DNA of 64,000 bases from Methylophilus sp. QUAN (GCF_015354445.1 NZ_JADKYT010000002.1:1-64000), one strand, 5' to 3'; shown: positions 52,659-61,806, counted from the stretch's first letter. Made by a program: numbers and translations. Notes: a model not told the origin generated them from the letters alone.

Positions 52659-52688
52659 TCGATACAGTAAACCTGTTGATGTAGTGTG

Positions 52689-52727
52689 CAGGATGGCCGT
52701 CAGACGCAAGGATGGCCGGTCATCCTG
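52689..52727 (+). other. stem-loop between mxaF and mxaJ
   Basis: CAGGATG (52689-52695) pairs with CATCCTG (52721-52727), with extra GGCC pairing inside; GGATGGCCG also occurs twice as a direct repeat (52691 and 52710). There is no T-run. It probably protects the 3' end of the abundant mxaF message or partly stops transcription, so that the large subunit is made in excess of MxaJ. Confidence 0.5.
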
Positions 52728-52752
52728 TTCTCTCTAATGGAGAAGAGAACAA

Positions 52753-53592
52753 ATGTTTGCTGAAGTTAAAAAAAATAGTCGTACCTGGTTGAGCGTTTGC
52801 TTGTCCCTGACATTGAGTGTGTTTGCATTGCCGACACTCGCTGCCGATGTACTGAATATCTGTGCCGGTAAATCCGAATTACCTTTTTCCAATGACCAGA
52901 AACAAGGCTTTGAAAACAAGATTGCTGCTGTCATTGGTAAAACATTAAATGTGCCTATCAATTATTTCTGGTGGACTAACCCGTTAACGCTGCAAAAGGA
53001 CATGGAAGAAGGAAAATGTGATGTGCTGATCGGCACAGACCCCAATGATCCCCGCGTGCTGGTCACCAAACCTTATTACCGTTCTGGCTATGTGTTCGTG
53101 ACTCGCAAAGACCGCGAGATCGACGTGACTTCCTGGGATCATCCTTATCTTAAGGAAAAGAATTTCCGCATAGGCGTGATGCCGGATAGTCCAGGCAAAA
53201 ACATGCTGCTGCAAATTAATCGTTTTGACGACATGTTTGATTACTTTACCGAAATCCAGAATTTCCAGTCGACACGTAATCGCTACATTCATGTAGAGCC
53301 ATCGCGCCTGGTCAATGACGTTGCCAATATGCATTTGCATATGGCGATGTTGTGGGCACCGGAAGCCGCGCGCTATGTCCGTGCCTCAGACGTGCCGTTG
53401 AACATGGTGCTGGTGGACGACACTGCCAAGAAAACCAATGGCGAAAAAATTCCCATGCATTACAACGTGGTGATGGGCGTCAGCAAGCAACATCCTGAGT
53501 TAGTAGAGGCCTTGAATGGTGTCATCGATGCGCACGGCGCTGAAATCACCGCCATCCTCAAGGATGAAGGTGTGCCTTTGCTGAATCAGTAG
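52753..53592 (+). CDS. mxaJ: MxaJ, methanol dehydrogenase-associated periplasmic protein
   Basis: A 279-residue exported protein needed for methanol dehydrogenase function or maturation. Signal peptide ends near PTLAADV. The body has a solute-binding (periplasmic family 3-like) fold: LNICAGKSELPFSNDQKQGFENKIAAVIG, CDVLIGTDPNDPRVLVTKPYYRSGYVFV. It lies between mxaF and mxaG as in all known mxa clusters. GGAGAAGAG stands before the start. Confidence 0.93.
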   Translation: MFAEVKKNSRTWLSVCLSLTLSVFALPTLAADVLNICAGKSELPFSNDQKQGFENKIAAVIGKTLNVPINYFWWTNPLTLQKDMEEGKCDVLIGTDPNDPRVLVTKPYYRSGYVFVTRKDREIDVTSWDHPYLKEKNFRIGVMPDSPGKNMLLQINRFDDMFDYFTEIQNFQSTRNRYIHVEPSRLVNDVANMHLHMAMLWAPEAARYVRASDVPLNMVLVDDTAKKTNGEKIPMHYNVVMGVSKQHPELVEALNGVIDAHGAEITAILKDEGVPLLNQ

Positions 53593-53632
53593 TCAAGCGC
53601 AACATTTATTAATTAAGTTTTTGGAGTATGAA

Positions 53633-54217
53633 GTGAACGAATCTCAACAACCCCGCCGTATGAAACAACAACTTGCCATGGCAATTGGTGTTTCTGGACT
53701 GGTCATGGCTGCATTCCTGACGGTTGCCTGTGCCAAAGATGACGCAGCGACACAAGCCAGTGAAGCGAAAGCTGCTCCTGCCAAAGTAGCGCTGAAAGAT
53801 GGCCCGCCACTCGAGTTCCGCGGCACGTTGTCTGGTGACCTCCTTGAGTTGGCGCCTATGGAAGATGAAACCTTTACGCCGGAAGCCAAGCATTTTATGG
53901 CCACCGGTGAGAACCCATACCGAAATGATGAGGAAGCCATTAAAAAAGGCTACACCATTTTCTCAACTGCCTGTTCTGGCTGCCATGGCCATTTGGCTGA
54001 AGGTAAGTTAGGCCCGGCGTTGGCGGATGATTACTGGACATACCCTAAGAATGAAACTGACAAAGGTATTTTTGAAACTATTTATGGCGGTGCTGCCGGC
54101 ATGATGGGGCCGCAACAGGGCCGTATGACAGTCGATGAAATCATTCATGTGATTGCCTGGATCCGTCATCAGGCAGAAGAAAACCTTAAAAACGGTGGCG
54201 CTGCGCCACACGGTTAA
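53633..54217 (+). CDS. mxaG: cytochrome cL, electron acceptor of methanol dehydrogenase
   Basis: A 194-residue periplasmic c-type cytochrome that takes electrons from MxaFI. Signal peptide (MKQQLAMAIGVSGLVMAAFLTVA, cleaved near ACA), one heme site C114-S-G-C-H, and the cL-typical surroundings LELAPMEDETFTPEAKHFMATGENPYR and GGAAGMMGPQQGRM (methionine ligand region). I choose GTG 53633, with GGAG seven bases upstream; an in-frame TTG lies 12 bases earlier. Follows mxaJ after 40 bases. Confidence 0.94.
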   Translation: MNESQQPRRMKQQLAMAIGVSGLVMAAFLTVACAKDDAATQASEAKAAPAKVALKDGPPLEFRGTLSGDLLELAPMEDETFTPEAKHFMATGENPYRNDEEAIKKGYTIFSTACSGCHGHLAEGKLGPALADDYWTYPKNETDKGIFETIYGGAAGMMGPQQGRMTVDEIIHVIAWIRHQAEENLKNGGAAPHG

Positions 54218-54300
54218 TCCTATTATCGGATTGTTAGGCTGGTGGGCAATCCGTTAATTGAAAACAATACACCAGCTAATTTGTGATGAAGGAGAAAGTG

Positions 54301-54576
54301 ATGAAACACGTATTAACATTACTGGCAGTGGCCGGTGTGTTCGCTGTGTCAAATCAGGCTCTGGCTTACGACGGTCAAAGTTGTAAAGAACCAGGTAACT
54401 GCTGGGAAGCCAAACCCGGCTATCCGGAAAAAATTGCGGGTTCCAAATATGACCCAAAACATGATCCGGTTGAGCTCAACAAACAAGAGCAATCCATCAA
54501 AGCCATGGACGAGCGCAATGCAAAACGTATTGCGAACGCCAAGTCCAGCGGCAATTTCGTGTTTGACGTGAAGTAA
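54301..54576 (+). CDS. mxaI: methanol dehydrogenase small subunit
   Basis: The 91-residue precursor of the beta subunit, which wraps around MxaF in the periplasm. Signal peptide MKHVLTLLAVAGVFAVSNQALA, then YDGQSCKEPGNCWEAKPGYPEKIAGSKYDP (spread over 54367-54450) with the conserved disulfide pair, and a Lys-rich helix at the end. ATG 54301 has AAGGAGAAAG directly upstream. Last of the four structural genes before a terminator hairpin. Confidence 0.96.
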   Translation: MKHVLTLLAVAGVFAVSNQALAYDGQSCKEPGNCWEAKPGYPEKIAGSKYDPKHDPVELNKQEQSIKAMDERNAKRIANAKSSGNFVFDVK

Positions 54577-54596
54577 TCTTAAATTCCCCCCCTAGG

Positions 54597-54625
54597 AAAC
54601 TGACATCGTTTCCGGTGTCAGTTTT
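54597..54625 (+). terminator. hairpin terminator/attenuator between mxaI and mxaR
   Basis: AAACTGACA (54597-54605) pairs with TGTCAGTTT (54616-54624), followed by a short T-run. It separates the highly expressed mxaFJGI from the assembly genes and probably lets only part of transcription through. Confidence 0.7.
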
Positions 54626-54710
54626 CACACTCTCTTGTATGTGACATACCAGTGTTGATTGCGTGCAGTCGACAGTGGCCTGTTTCATCCTGAATCATGG
54701 ATATGGTGTT

Positions 54711-55730
54711 ATGGAAAATAAAATTGAACTACCAGCATGGCGTGAGCGTGCATTGGCCTTTGAACAAGCGCTGAATACTGTCGTGGTGGGTATGCCAGAG
54801 CAAACACGTGCGTTAACGATTGCGATCTTCTCACGTGGGCACGTGTTGCTGGAAGGCGATGTTGGTGTCGGTAAAACCACGCTGTTGCGTGCGGCTGCCC
54901 AGTTACTTGGTGGTGGTTACCAACGCATTGAAGGGGCGATTGACCTCATGCCGAGCGATTTTCTTTATCACGCTTATATCAATGAGCAAGGCCAGGCGGC
55001 GGTCAAACCGGGCCCGCTGTTGCAGCATGATGAAGCATTGTCGGTATTTTTCTTTAATGAAATCAACCGCGCCCGGCCGCAGGCACATGCGCTATTTTTG
55101 CGGCTGATGGCCGAGCGCTCGGTCAACGCCTTTAACCGTGAATACCATTTCCCGCATTTAACCGTGTTTGCAGACCGCAACCGTCTGGAGCGTGAAGAGA
55201 CATTTGAAATCCCAGCTGCGGCGCGTGATCGTTTCCTGATGGAAATTTCAATCCAGGCACCTGACGACCGAGACCTGCAACGCGCGCTGATGTTTGATAC
55301 CCGTTTTTATGATGTGGATGCGCTGGTAGGCGGTTTGCCAGCGGGCCTGACGCCGTATGACCAGTTGAACGCCCTGGCCGCCGCCGTGCAAGATGGCGTG
55401 CGCGCGGAGTTGGCCTTGCAGGAATATGCCGTTGCCCTGTGGCGCTGCCTCAAAGATCCGCTGGCTGCAGGTATTCAACTGCCGGATGTCGATATGTCAC
55501 GCTTGTTGGCCGGTGGCGCTAGCCCGCGCGGCATGGCCATGTTGATGCGTAGTGCGCGTACACGCGCCTGGCTGGAAGGACGCGATTATTTAACGCCGGA
55601 TGATATCCGTGCCGTATGGCCATTTGTGGTGACGCATCGGGTGTTCCTGAGTGGTGCCTATGCTTTGCAGCATGAGCGCCTGGCACCGTTGCTGTTGCAG
55701 GCAGTGCTGGATCAAGTGTCTGCGCCTTGA
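54711..55730 (+). CDS. mxaR: MoxR-type AAA ATPase MxaR
   Basis: A 339-residue cytoplasmic ATPase of the MoxR family, needed in methylotrophs for methanol dehydrogenase activation. Walker A GDVGVGKTT (49-57), Walker B VFFFNEINRARPQ, sensor and Arg-finger segments (PAAARDRFLM; GASPRGMAMLMRSARTRAW) are intact. MoxR ATPases act with von Willebrand A domain partners, here MxaS, MxaC and MxaL encoded downstream. ATG 54711 gives the normal N-terminus; upstream frame to 54663 is not conserved-looking. Confidence 0.93.
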   Translation: MENKIELPAWRERALAFEQALNTVVVGMPEQTRALTIAIFSRGHVLLEGDVGVGKTTLLRAAAQLLGGGYQRIEGAIDLMPSDFLYHAYINEQGQAAVKPGPLLQHDEALSVFFFNEINRARPQAHALFLRLMAERSVNAFNREYHFPHLTVFADRNRLEREETFEIPAAARDRFLMEISIQAPDDRDLQRALMFDTRFYDVDALVGGLPAGLTPYDQLNALAAAVQDGVRAELALQEYAVALWRCLKDPLAAGIQLPDVDMSRLLAGGASPRGMAMLMRSARTRAWLEGRDYLTPDDIRAVWPFVVTHRVFLSGAYALQHERLAPLLLQAVLDQVSAP

Positions 55731-55755
55731 ACGGGTATTGTTGCGGATAGATAGT

Positions 55756-56688
55756 ATGACTTTATTGGCCCATCCAGTGACTAGCCAGCCTGTTCAGGTA
55801 CATGCCGCGTTTGAGCCACGCCAGTTTTTTTACAATATCAATTGGCGCTCGAAAACCTATCATGCTGGTGCGACATTGACCGCACATCATGGCAATGGCA
55901 GCGATTTTGCCGGATTTGCTTCATTGCTGGCCTGTCCTGACCCTAAGCGTATTGATATTCGTGCCAGCGTGCGCACCGTACCCAGGCAATGGCTGGTCAG
56001 GACCTATCTTGAACGGGCCGCGATCCATGTGTATGCCATTGTCGATGTCTCCAGCTCCATGTTTTTTCAGGGCCAGGCCAATTTGCGCCAGCAAGTGACG
56101 GAGTTCGTGTCTGCATTGGCCTGGTCTGTCACACGGCAAGGTGATGCTTTCGGCATGCGCGCGGCCAATGATACCCAGCAAGCGGGCTGGCATGTCATGC
56201 CGACATTCCAGCCCGGTACCGCACACCTGGTTGCACAGAATATCACCCGTTATTGGCAGGGTACTGATGTGCACAGCGGCGCATCGGGACAGGGTGCATC
56301 CGCCATGCATGCTGCTATTGAGTCTATAGGCCAGCAGCGGGCACTGGTATTCCTGCTATCGGATTTTTACTGGCCGGAAGCGTTGATGCAGCGTGTACTG
56401 AAAGCCGGGTTGCCGCACGATGTGATTCCGGTCATTTTGCGTGATCGCGCGGCGACTGTAGATTTGCCCGCTTTTGGCTGGGCACGTTTGCGTGATATGG
56501 AAACGGGAGAAGAGCGCAGTTGGATGCTCAGGCGCCGTTTGCATCAGCAAATTGCGGAGCATGCCCAGCAGCAGGCGGATACATTGAATACCCGCTTTTT
56601 AAACGCAGGCACACGTCCGCCTTTATGGTTAGGGCCAGACTGGCGGGCTGAAGACGTCAGCCGACATTTGATGGAGACGATGGCATGA
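55756..56688 (+). CDS. mxaS: MxaS, DUF58/VWA-type assembly protein
   Basis: A 310-residue protein without signal peptide, of the DUF58 class that pairs with MoxR ATPases. It contains the region FEPRQFFYNINWRSKTYHAGATLTAHHGNGSDFAG and a von Willebrand-like strand AIVDVSSSMFFQGQANL (DxSxS metal site). ATG 55756 follows mxaR by 25 bases; an earlier in-frame ATG at 55651 lies inside mxaR. It overlaps mxaA by four bases. Confidence 0.88.
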   Translation: MTLLAHPVTSQPVQVHAAFEPRQFFYNINWRSKTYHAGATLTAHHGNGSDFAGFASLLACPDPKRIDIRASVRTVPRQWLVRTYLERAAIHVYAIVDVSSSMFFQGQANLRQQVTEFVSALAWSVTRQGDAFGMRAANDTQQAGWHVMPTFQPGTAHLVAQNITRYWQGTDVHSGASGQGASAMHAAIESIGQQRALVFLLSDFYWPEALMQRVLKAGLPHDVIPVILRDRAATVDLPAFGWARLRDMETGEERSWMLRRRLHQQIAEHAQQQADTLNTRFLNAGTRPPLWLGPDWRAEDVSRHLMETMA

Positions 56689-57611
56689 GTGCCGCATGGA
56701 TGAGGGTTAAACGTAAACAAAGCATGCTGCTGTTGGCGATGCACTTATTGCCTGTGATCGCCTGCGCTGCAGCAAGTAGCCAGTTTCAGCCGCGTGTCGA
56801 GAGCCATACGCGTGAAACAGATTACACCCTGGGCAGTATTGCCAGACAACATATCACCTTGCATGTGCCGCCTGGCTTTGAGTTGGATCCTGCCAGCTTG
56901 CCTCCTCCTGCACAAAATGAAGCGATTGAATTAAGGGATGTGCACTGGACCAGCAGTGACACAGACACTGAGCGCGTGATCCAGCTGGAGATAGACTGGC
57001 AGATTTTTGTGGCGGGCGATACCGTCAAAACCATGCCGTTGAAAAAGCTGCATCTAGAATTTAACCGTGAGTTCAAACATGAACAGCAACGGCTCACTGT
57101 AGATGTGCCCGCCGATAAGGTGATTGTGTCCAGCCTGCTGCCTGCGCGTATTGATGCCGAGCATGTCCAGTTGTATCCCGATGCACCGCTGCCTGAGTGG
57201 TCACTGGCGGGTCAGTTATGGACACTGGCTGGCTGGTTATCTTTGTTGAGTCTGGGTGTGATTTACCTGTTGTGGTATGCCGGCTGGATACAGCTGCCGC
57301 AAGAGAAACGCATGCCATTCCGGCAAGCCTGGCGGGCAATACGCACCCTCGATGTGCACGGCCAGGCTGAGCGTTTACAGGCCATGCGTTTAATGAGCCG
57401 TGCCATGGATCAATTTGCCGGACATGCTGTCACCGCTGAAAACCTGGCACGGGTGCTGACTACACATCAGGTGCTGGATCCTTATCGCATCGCATTGCAG
57501 CAGTTTTACCAAGAGGTGCAGCAGGCTTTTTTTGCCGGCAAACCATTGGCGTTGTCGATGCAGGATTTAAAACAACTGGCCAAAAAGCTCAGTCGGGTAG
57601 AGGTGTCCTGA
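56685..57611 (+). CDS. mxaA: MxaA, methanol dehydrogenase assembly/calcium insertion protein
   Basis: A 308-residue membrane protein. Signal sequence (MLLLAMHLLPVIACAAA), a periplasmic beta-rich part to ~residue 180 (YTLGSIARQHITLHVPPGFELDPASLPP), one membrane helix (LAGWLSLLSLGVIYLLWYAGW) and a cytoplasmic C-terminal helical part. Matches MxaA by order and layout. In Methylobacterium the A, K and L genes are needed for calcium insertion into the enzyme. Confidence 0.88.
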   Translation: MSAAWMRVKRKQSMLLLAMHLLPVIACAAASSQFQPRVESHTRETDYTLGSIARQHITLHVPPGFELDPASLPPPAQNEAIELRDVHWTSSDTDTERVIQLEIDWQIFVAGDTVKTMPLKKLHLEFNREFKHEQQRLTVDVPADKVIVSSLLPARIDAEHVQLYPDAPLPEWSLAGQLWTLAGWLSLLSLGVIYLLWYAGWIQLPQEKRMPFRQAWRAIRTLDVHGQAERLQAMRLMSRAMDQFAGHAVTAENLARVLTTHQVLDPYRIALQQFYQEVQQAFFAGKPLALSMQDLKQLAKKLSRVEVS

Positions 57612-57613
57612 GT

Positions 57614-58645
57614 ATGTGGAGTGATCGCGTGCAAACGCTATTGCTGGCATTGGGCCTGGGTGAGCACTGGGGGCTGGCGCAGGCCTGGCCGCTGATGTTG
57701 CTGCCATTGGCTGTATTGCCGTGGCTATTCACCGGGCAACTGAATTTTCCACATCCTGCTTTACAAAGGTTGCCGGAAGACCCTTTGTCGACCTGGCTGG
57801 ACAGGGTATGGAAGATGGCGCTGAGCGTGTTTATCCTGGCCTTGAGCCTGGCACTGAGTGGCCCTTACCTAAAGTCTCAATATGTGGAAAAGGTTGGGCG
57901 CGGTGCGCATGTCATGATCGTGCTGGACCGTAGCGCCAGCATGAATGAGTCTTTTGTGAAAAAGGGCGATGCGCTGGCAAGAGTGCCCAAGATGGAGGTC
58001 GCCCGCAGTGTGCTTAAAAAGTTGGTCGCCCAGGGGAAAGATGACTTGATGGGCATGGTGACGTTTAGCACATCGCCGATTCTGGCAGCGCCGCTGGGTA
58101 ATGACCGTGCCTTTGTGCAGGCTGCCCTGGATGCCACTGAAGCCGGTGGCATGGGCTTCACCGCCGTGGCGCGTGGTTTAGGCATGGCACTGGATTATTT
58201 TGACGACCAGCCGGTGACCGGTGCCCGGGCGATGGTGCTAGTGTCGGATGGCGGTGCACATCTGGATGGTAAAACCCAGGACATGCTGCGGGCCATGTTT
58301 ATGCGGCAACAGGCGTCTTTGTACTGGATTTACCTGCGTTCCGAAAGTGGGGTCAGCCTCAAGCAAAGCCTGGCCGAAGGTGAAAACATAGATGCTTATC
58401 CTGAATATGCCCTGCATGAATATTTTCAAACCCTGAATGTGCCTTATCGCGTGTATGAGGCAGAGAACCCGGAAGCGGTGATGGCGGCCGTACGCGATAT
58501 CTCCAAGTTGAAAAATAAACCAACCCGCTATCTGGAACCGGTATCGCGGCGAGATTTAAGCCAATACGCCTATGGCCTGGCTTGGCTGGCTGCCGCAGTG
58601 CTGATGGCGATGTTTGGATTGGAGTTAAAACGGTGGCAATCATGA
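57614..58645 (+). CDS. mxaC: MxaC, VWA-domain membrane protein
   Basis: A 343-residue membrane protein of the BatA/MoxR-partner type: N-terminal membrane segments (PLMLLPLAVLPWLF; MALSVFILALSLALS), a von Willebrand A domain with metal site VMIVLDRSASMNE, then TFSTS and LVSDGGAH, and a C-terminal helix. Thought to act with MxaR in maturation of methanol dehydrogenase. Its stop overlaps the mxaK start (ATGA). Confidence 0.9.
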   Translation: MWSDRVQTLLLALGLGEHWGLAQAWPLMLLPLAVLPWLFTGQLNFPHPALQRLPEDPLSTWLDRVWKMALSVFILALSLALSGPYLKSQYVEKVGRGAHVMIVLDRSASMNESFVKKGDALARVPKMEVARSVLKKLVAQGKDDLMGMVTFSTSPILAAPLGNDRAFVQAALDATEAGGMGFTAVARGLGMALDYFDDQPVTGARAMVLVSDGGAHLDGKTQDMLRAMFMRQQASLYWIYLRSESGVSLKQSLAEGENIDAYPEYALHEYFQTLNVPYRVYEAENPEAVMAAVRDISKLKNKPTRYLEPVSRRDLSQYAYGLAWLAAAVLMAMFGLELKRWQS

Positions 58646-59244
58646 ATGAAAAATGGGGCCGCGTCATGCGGCGTGGCGTATTGTGGGCAAGCCTGGTCGT
58701 TCTGGTGACAGTGGTCATGCTGATCAAGCAATTAATTGAAGTCTACCAGGCCAGTGTCTATCGCAATCGCCTGGTGCCGCATGAGTTGATTGAACAGACA
58801 CTGTTGGGTGCCAACCAGACGCCACAGGCCTTGTTTGCCAATGCCGTGTTTTATGACAACCAGCTCAAGCCGGAGCAGGCGCTGGCGCAATATGCTGCGC
58901 TGGTGAGCAAGGTCAGTGCAGATGATCCCTTGCGCAAGCAAGCGTATTTCAATTCAGGCAATATTTATATGCGCACGGCCACACGTTTGCTGGAACAGCG
59001 TGGCTTGCCTGCCTGGGATGAGGCTGGGCCACTGGTGGCGCTGGCCAAGGAAAGCTACCAGAAGGCCTTGCGTATCGAACCCGACTGGTCAGAGGTGAAA
59101 TATAACTATCATCTCGCCTTACGCCTGGCACCCACCACACATGGCATGTCTGGCCCACAACAATATGAAGACGAGCAGATCAAGGCGGAAGAAGAGCCTA
59201 GCGGCTGGCCTGCTATGCCGGGTAACCCCAGAGGCATGCCCTGA
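58642..59244 (+). CDS. mxaK: MxaK, methanol dehydrogenase assembly protein
   Basis: A 200-residue protein with one N-terminal membrane helix (VLWASLVVLVTVVMLIKQLI) and a periplasmic TPR-like helical part (AQYAALVSKVSADDPLRKQAYFNSGNIYMRTATRLLEQ; ESYQKALRIEPDWSEVKYNYHLAL). Ends in an acidic and proline-rich tail. Order and length fit MxaK. I start at ATG 58642, which overlaps the mxaC stop. Confidence 0.87.
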   Translation: MNEKWGRVMRRGVLWASLVVLVTVVMLIKQLIEVYQASVYRNRLVPHELIEQTLLGANQTPQALFANAVFYDNQLKPEQALAQYAALVSKVSADDPLRKQAYFNSGNIYMRTATRLLEQRGLPAWDEAGPLVALAKESYQKALRIEPDWSEVKYNYHLALRLAPTTHGMSGPQQYEDEQIKAEEEPSGWPAMPGNPRGMP

Positions 59245-60332
59245 TGTGGCGTCATGTTGTGAAACCTTGGGTCAGGCACTTGGTGTCAGGCTGGTCAATG
59301 GCAGGCAACAGCCAGGCAGACTGGCGCAAGCGCTGCCTGATACTGATATTGCTGCTGTTAACCCTGGTGTTGTTCAAGCCGCACTGGCGGTTGCCTAACC
59401 GCGTTTATGACTGGTATTTCGTCGTCGATATCACACAGAGCATGAACGTGCCGGATTACCAGGTGGCAGGCAAAAGCATGAGTCGTTTGCAGATGGCCAA
59501 GCAAAGCATACGCAAAACCTTGTCTGCACTGCCTTGTGGGTCGCAAGTCGCCTTGGGCATGTTTACTGAGCGCAATGTGGTCAATGTCGTAGAGCCGGTA
59601 GAAGTATGCAGTCATTTTGCAGCTCTGGACCAAACTGTCGCCAGCATGGACTGGCGCATGGCGTGGGCGGCCGATTCTTTTATCTCGCATGGGGTGTATC
59701 ACGCCCTGGAACAAGCGCCGCAACTAGGCAAGCAGATGCGCGTGATGTTTTTTACCGATGGCCAGCAGGCGCCGCCAGCCAATCCGAAATATATGCCCAG
59801 TTATGCAGGCAAGCCAGGCGATGTGCAAGGGTATCTGGTTGGGATGGGTAAACCCACGCCGAGCAAAATCCCCAAGCTGGATGAAAAGAATGCGGTGGCT
59901 GGTTATTGGGAGCAGGAAGAGGTGCAGCGCTTTGGTAATTTTGGCATGGCAGAAACCCTGTCGGTATTGGCCATGGAGCAAGGTCAGCATGACCGTAATG
60001 CCGGGCATGGGCCAGGCAATGCATTACTGGAAAACGCACATTTGTCTGCACTGGATGCACAAAACCTGCAACGCCTGGCAAATACCACTGGCTTGCATTT
60101 TGTCCGCCTGGATGCGGCAGCGCAAAGCAGTGACTGGGCGACTGGCCTGGGCATGACCGCCTGGCGCTGGGCAGAGACTGACCTCAGGCCCTGGCTCGCC
60201 TGGCCTGCTTGTGTGGCTTGGGGCGTTTACCTGGCATTGACTTTTGCCGGGCACCCCTGGTCAGGGGCAGGCTGGCGCGCCTGGGCTGGTGTCAGGCAAT
60301 GGGGTCGCGCGCTCAGGCGGCCTGGCAAATAA
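59244..60332 (+). CDS. mxaL: MxaL, VWA-domain assembly protein
   Basis: A 362-residue membrane protein: one N-terminal helix (LILILLLLTLVLFKPHW), a von Willebrand A domain (YFVVDITQSMNV metal site; MFFTDGQQAPP), and a C-terminal helix (PACVAWGVYLALTFA). Matches MxaL, involved with MxaA and MxaK in calcium insertion. Start codon abuts the mxaK stop. Confidence 0.9.
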   Translation: MWRHVVKPWVRHLVSGWSMAGNSQADWRKRCLILILLLLTLVLFKPHWRLPNRVYDWYFVVDITQSMNVPDYQVAGKSMSRLQMAKQSIRKTLSALPCGSQVALGMFTERNVVNVVEPVEVCSHFAALDQTVASMDWRMAWAADSFISHGVYHALEQAPQLGKQMRVMFFTDGQQAPPANPKYMPSYAGKPGDVQGYLVGMGKPTPSKIPKLDEKNAVAGYWEQEEVQRFGNFGMAETLSVLAMEQGQHDRNAGHGPGNALLENAHLSALDAQNLQRLANTTGLHFVRLDAAAQSSDWATGLGMTAWRWAETDLRPWLAWPACVAWGVYLALTFAGHPWSGAGWRAWAGVRQWGRALRRPGK

Positions 60333-60363
60333 GTGTTATAGATTTTATCGAGAAGGAGTAGAA

Positions 60364-60960
60364 ATGAAGTGGTCTTTATTACTGGCTGGATTATTGTTCA
60401 GTGCACAGGTCTGGGCGCATGGCCCGACACCACAAAAAACGGATGAATCCATCCAGGTGGCAGCATCCGCTGATGCACTGTGGAAACGCGTGAGTGCACA
60501 GTGCGGCCTGGCGCAATGGCATCCGCAAGTGACCGCCTGCGAGGCAGTGAACGATAAGCAGCAGAAAATCACGCTGAAAAATGGCAAACAATTGTTGCAG
60601 GAAATTGATGAAGTATCTGCGGCGGAGATGACGGTCGCTTACCGTTTGTCCGGTGACATTGACTTGGAAGCGCTGCCTGTGAGTTCGCTCAATGGCAAAA
60701 TCAAAGTCACTGCTGACGGCGGCAACGCCAAAGTGGTGTGGACCGCACGCTACTACCGCGCATTTACCGGCAATGAGCCGCCTGCCGGGCAGGATGATGA
60801 GTCCGCTAAAAGTGCAGTGGATAGCTTTGTTAAAGACGGCCTGCAAGGCCTGAAAGAAGGACGCCAGAACGCGGCTGCCAATACCAAGGGCTGGCGCAAT
60901 AAAATTTGTGTAGCCATGCGCCCGGTGTTTAAAAGCCTGGGCCTGTCCGTATGTGCCTAA
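60364..60960 (+). CDS. mxaD: MxaD, SRPBCC-type periplasmic protein
   Basis: A 198-residue exported protein with signal peptide MKWSLLLAGLLFSAQVWA and a SRPBCC/START-like domain (TDESIQVAASADALWKRVSAQCGLAQWHPQVTACEAV). MxaD is reported to promote the contact between methanol dehydrogenase and cytochrome cL. ATG 60364 has GAAGGAG upstream; a longer frame overlaps mxaL and is not used. Confidence 0.9.
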   Translation: MKWSLLLAGLLFSAQVWAHGPTPQKTDESIQVAASADALWKRVSAQCGLAQWHPQVTACEAVNDKQQKITLKNGKQLLQEIDEVSAAEMTVAYRLSGDIDLEALPVSSLNGKIKVTADGGNAKVVWTARYYRAFTGNEPPAGQDDESAKSAVDSFVKDGLQGLKEGRQNAAANTKGWRNKICVAMRPVFKSLGLSVCA

Positions 60961-60979
60961 AAGCATGCATGTCTAGGTT

Positions 60980-61333
60980 ATGTGCATGCGTGTGAGTCAC
61001 TATTTCTTTTTCGTTCTGTTACTGGCGCTGAGTCCGTGCAGTCATGCGGAATCACCGGAAGCGGCGTTGGCCGGGCTGATTGAGACCGATGACTCTCTGT
61101 GCCTGGCACATGGCGGCAAGATGGTGTCATTACAGTTGGTAGAGGCTGCCGCCGGTCGGGTTGAGGTGTGGGTGGACCGCTGGTTTATGCAGGTACAAAC
61201 TGCAGACCACACCAGGCATCTCCTCACCGCAGAGTCACCGGAAAAGGAATTGGGTTGTTCACATAGCATTGCCGGGCCGCAGCATTGGACCATTCACAGC
61301 ATTAAACGCCTGCCTGTGGCAGGCGAGCCTTAG
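60980..61333 (+). CDS. small exported protein after mxaD, possibly MxaE
   Basis: A 117-residue exported protein. Signal peptide (YFFFVLLLALSPCSHA), then a short domain with DDSLCLAHGGKMVSLQLVEAAAGRVEVWVDRWFMQV and a late cysteine (ELGCSHS). In other methylotrophs mxaE follows mxaD, and this protein has the right position and type, but I cannot confirm similarity. Start ATG 60980 or 60986. Confidence 0.7.
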   Translation: MCMRVSHYFFFVLLLALSPCSHAESPEAALAGLIETDDSLCLAHGGKMVSLQLVEAAAGRVEVWVDRWFMQVQTADHTRHLLTAESPEKELGCSHSIAGPQHWTIHSIKRLPVAGEP

Positions 61334-61347
61334 CGCAAGGAGCCATC

Positions 61348-61740
61348 ATGAATTCAGTATCCCCGAGTCACTTGCCCGTGACGATAGAGAGTCAGCAGCA
61401 GTTTAATCAATACGTGGCCAGCCATGACTTTATCGTATTGTTGTTCACGGCCAAGTGGTGTGCGCCTTGCCAGACCTTTTACCCAACTTTTGCCGAAGTG
61501 GCGGCACAAGTGCCTCAAGTTCTATTTGCCACGGTGGATATTGATGTGGCGACAGACTTGGCCGGTAATTTCCAGGTGGCGCAAGTCCCTGCCTTGATGG
61601 TTATTCGCGAGCGCGTGGTGATTGATATGGTGAGTGGCGCCATGCAGGCCCATGAGTTGCAGCACCACCTCGAGATGTGGCAAGCGCTGGACATGGCGGC
61701 CATAGATGCGCACTTCACACAAAAATCCACCCCTGCCTGA
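61348..61740 (+). CDS. thioredoxin-family protein
   Basis: A 130-residue protein without signal peptide, with the thioredoxin fold and active site W37-C-A-P-C41 (TAKWCAPCQTFYPTFAEV), VDIDVATDLAGNFQVAQVPALMV holding the cis-proline. A cytoplasmic reductase role is likely; WCAPC is a variant of WCGPC. CAAGGAG stands before the start. It lies at the end of the mxa gene group and may be co-transcribed; a link to PQQ enzyme or cytochrome maturation is only guessed. Confidence 0.85.
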   Translation: MNSVSPSHLPVTIESQQQFNQYVASHDFIVLLFTAKWCAPCQTFYPTFAEVAAQVPQVLFATVDIDVATDLAGNFQVAQVPALMVIRERVVIDMVSGAMQAHELQHHLEMWQALDMAAIDAHFTQKSTPA

Positions 61741-61746
61741 ATCAGT

Positions 61747-61762
61747 GCAATCACATGATTGC
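61747..61762. promoter_or_regulatory. short perfect inverted repeat after the thioredoxin gene
   Basis: GCAATCA-CA-TGATTGC, directly after the stop codon. Too small a loop for a good terminator and no T-run; could be an operator. Confidence 0.3.
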
Positions 61763-61806
61763 GTGTATGAATACCCGAAATATCGGTGAAAAATTCCTGC
61801 CTGCAC

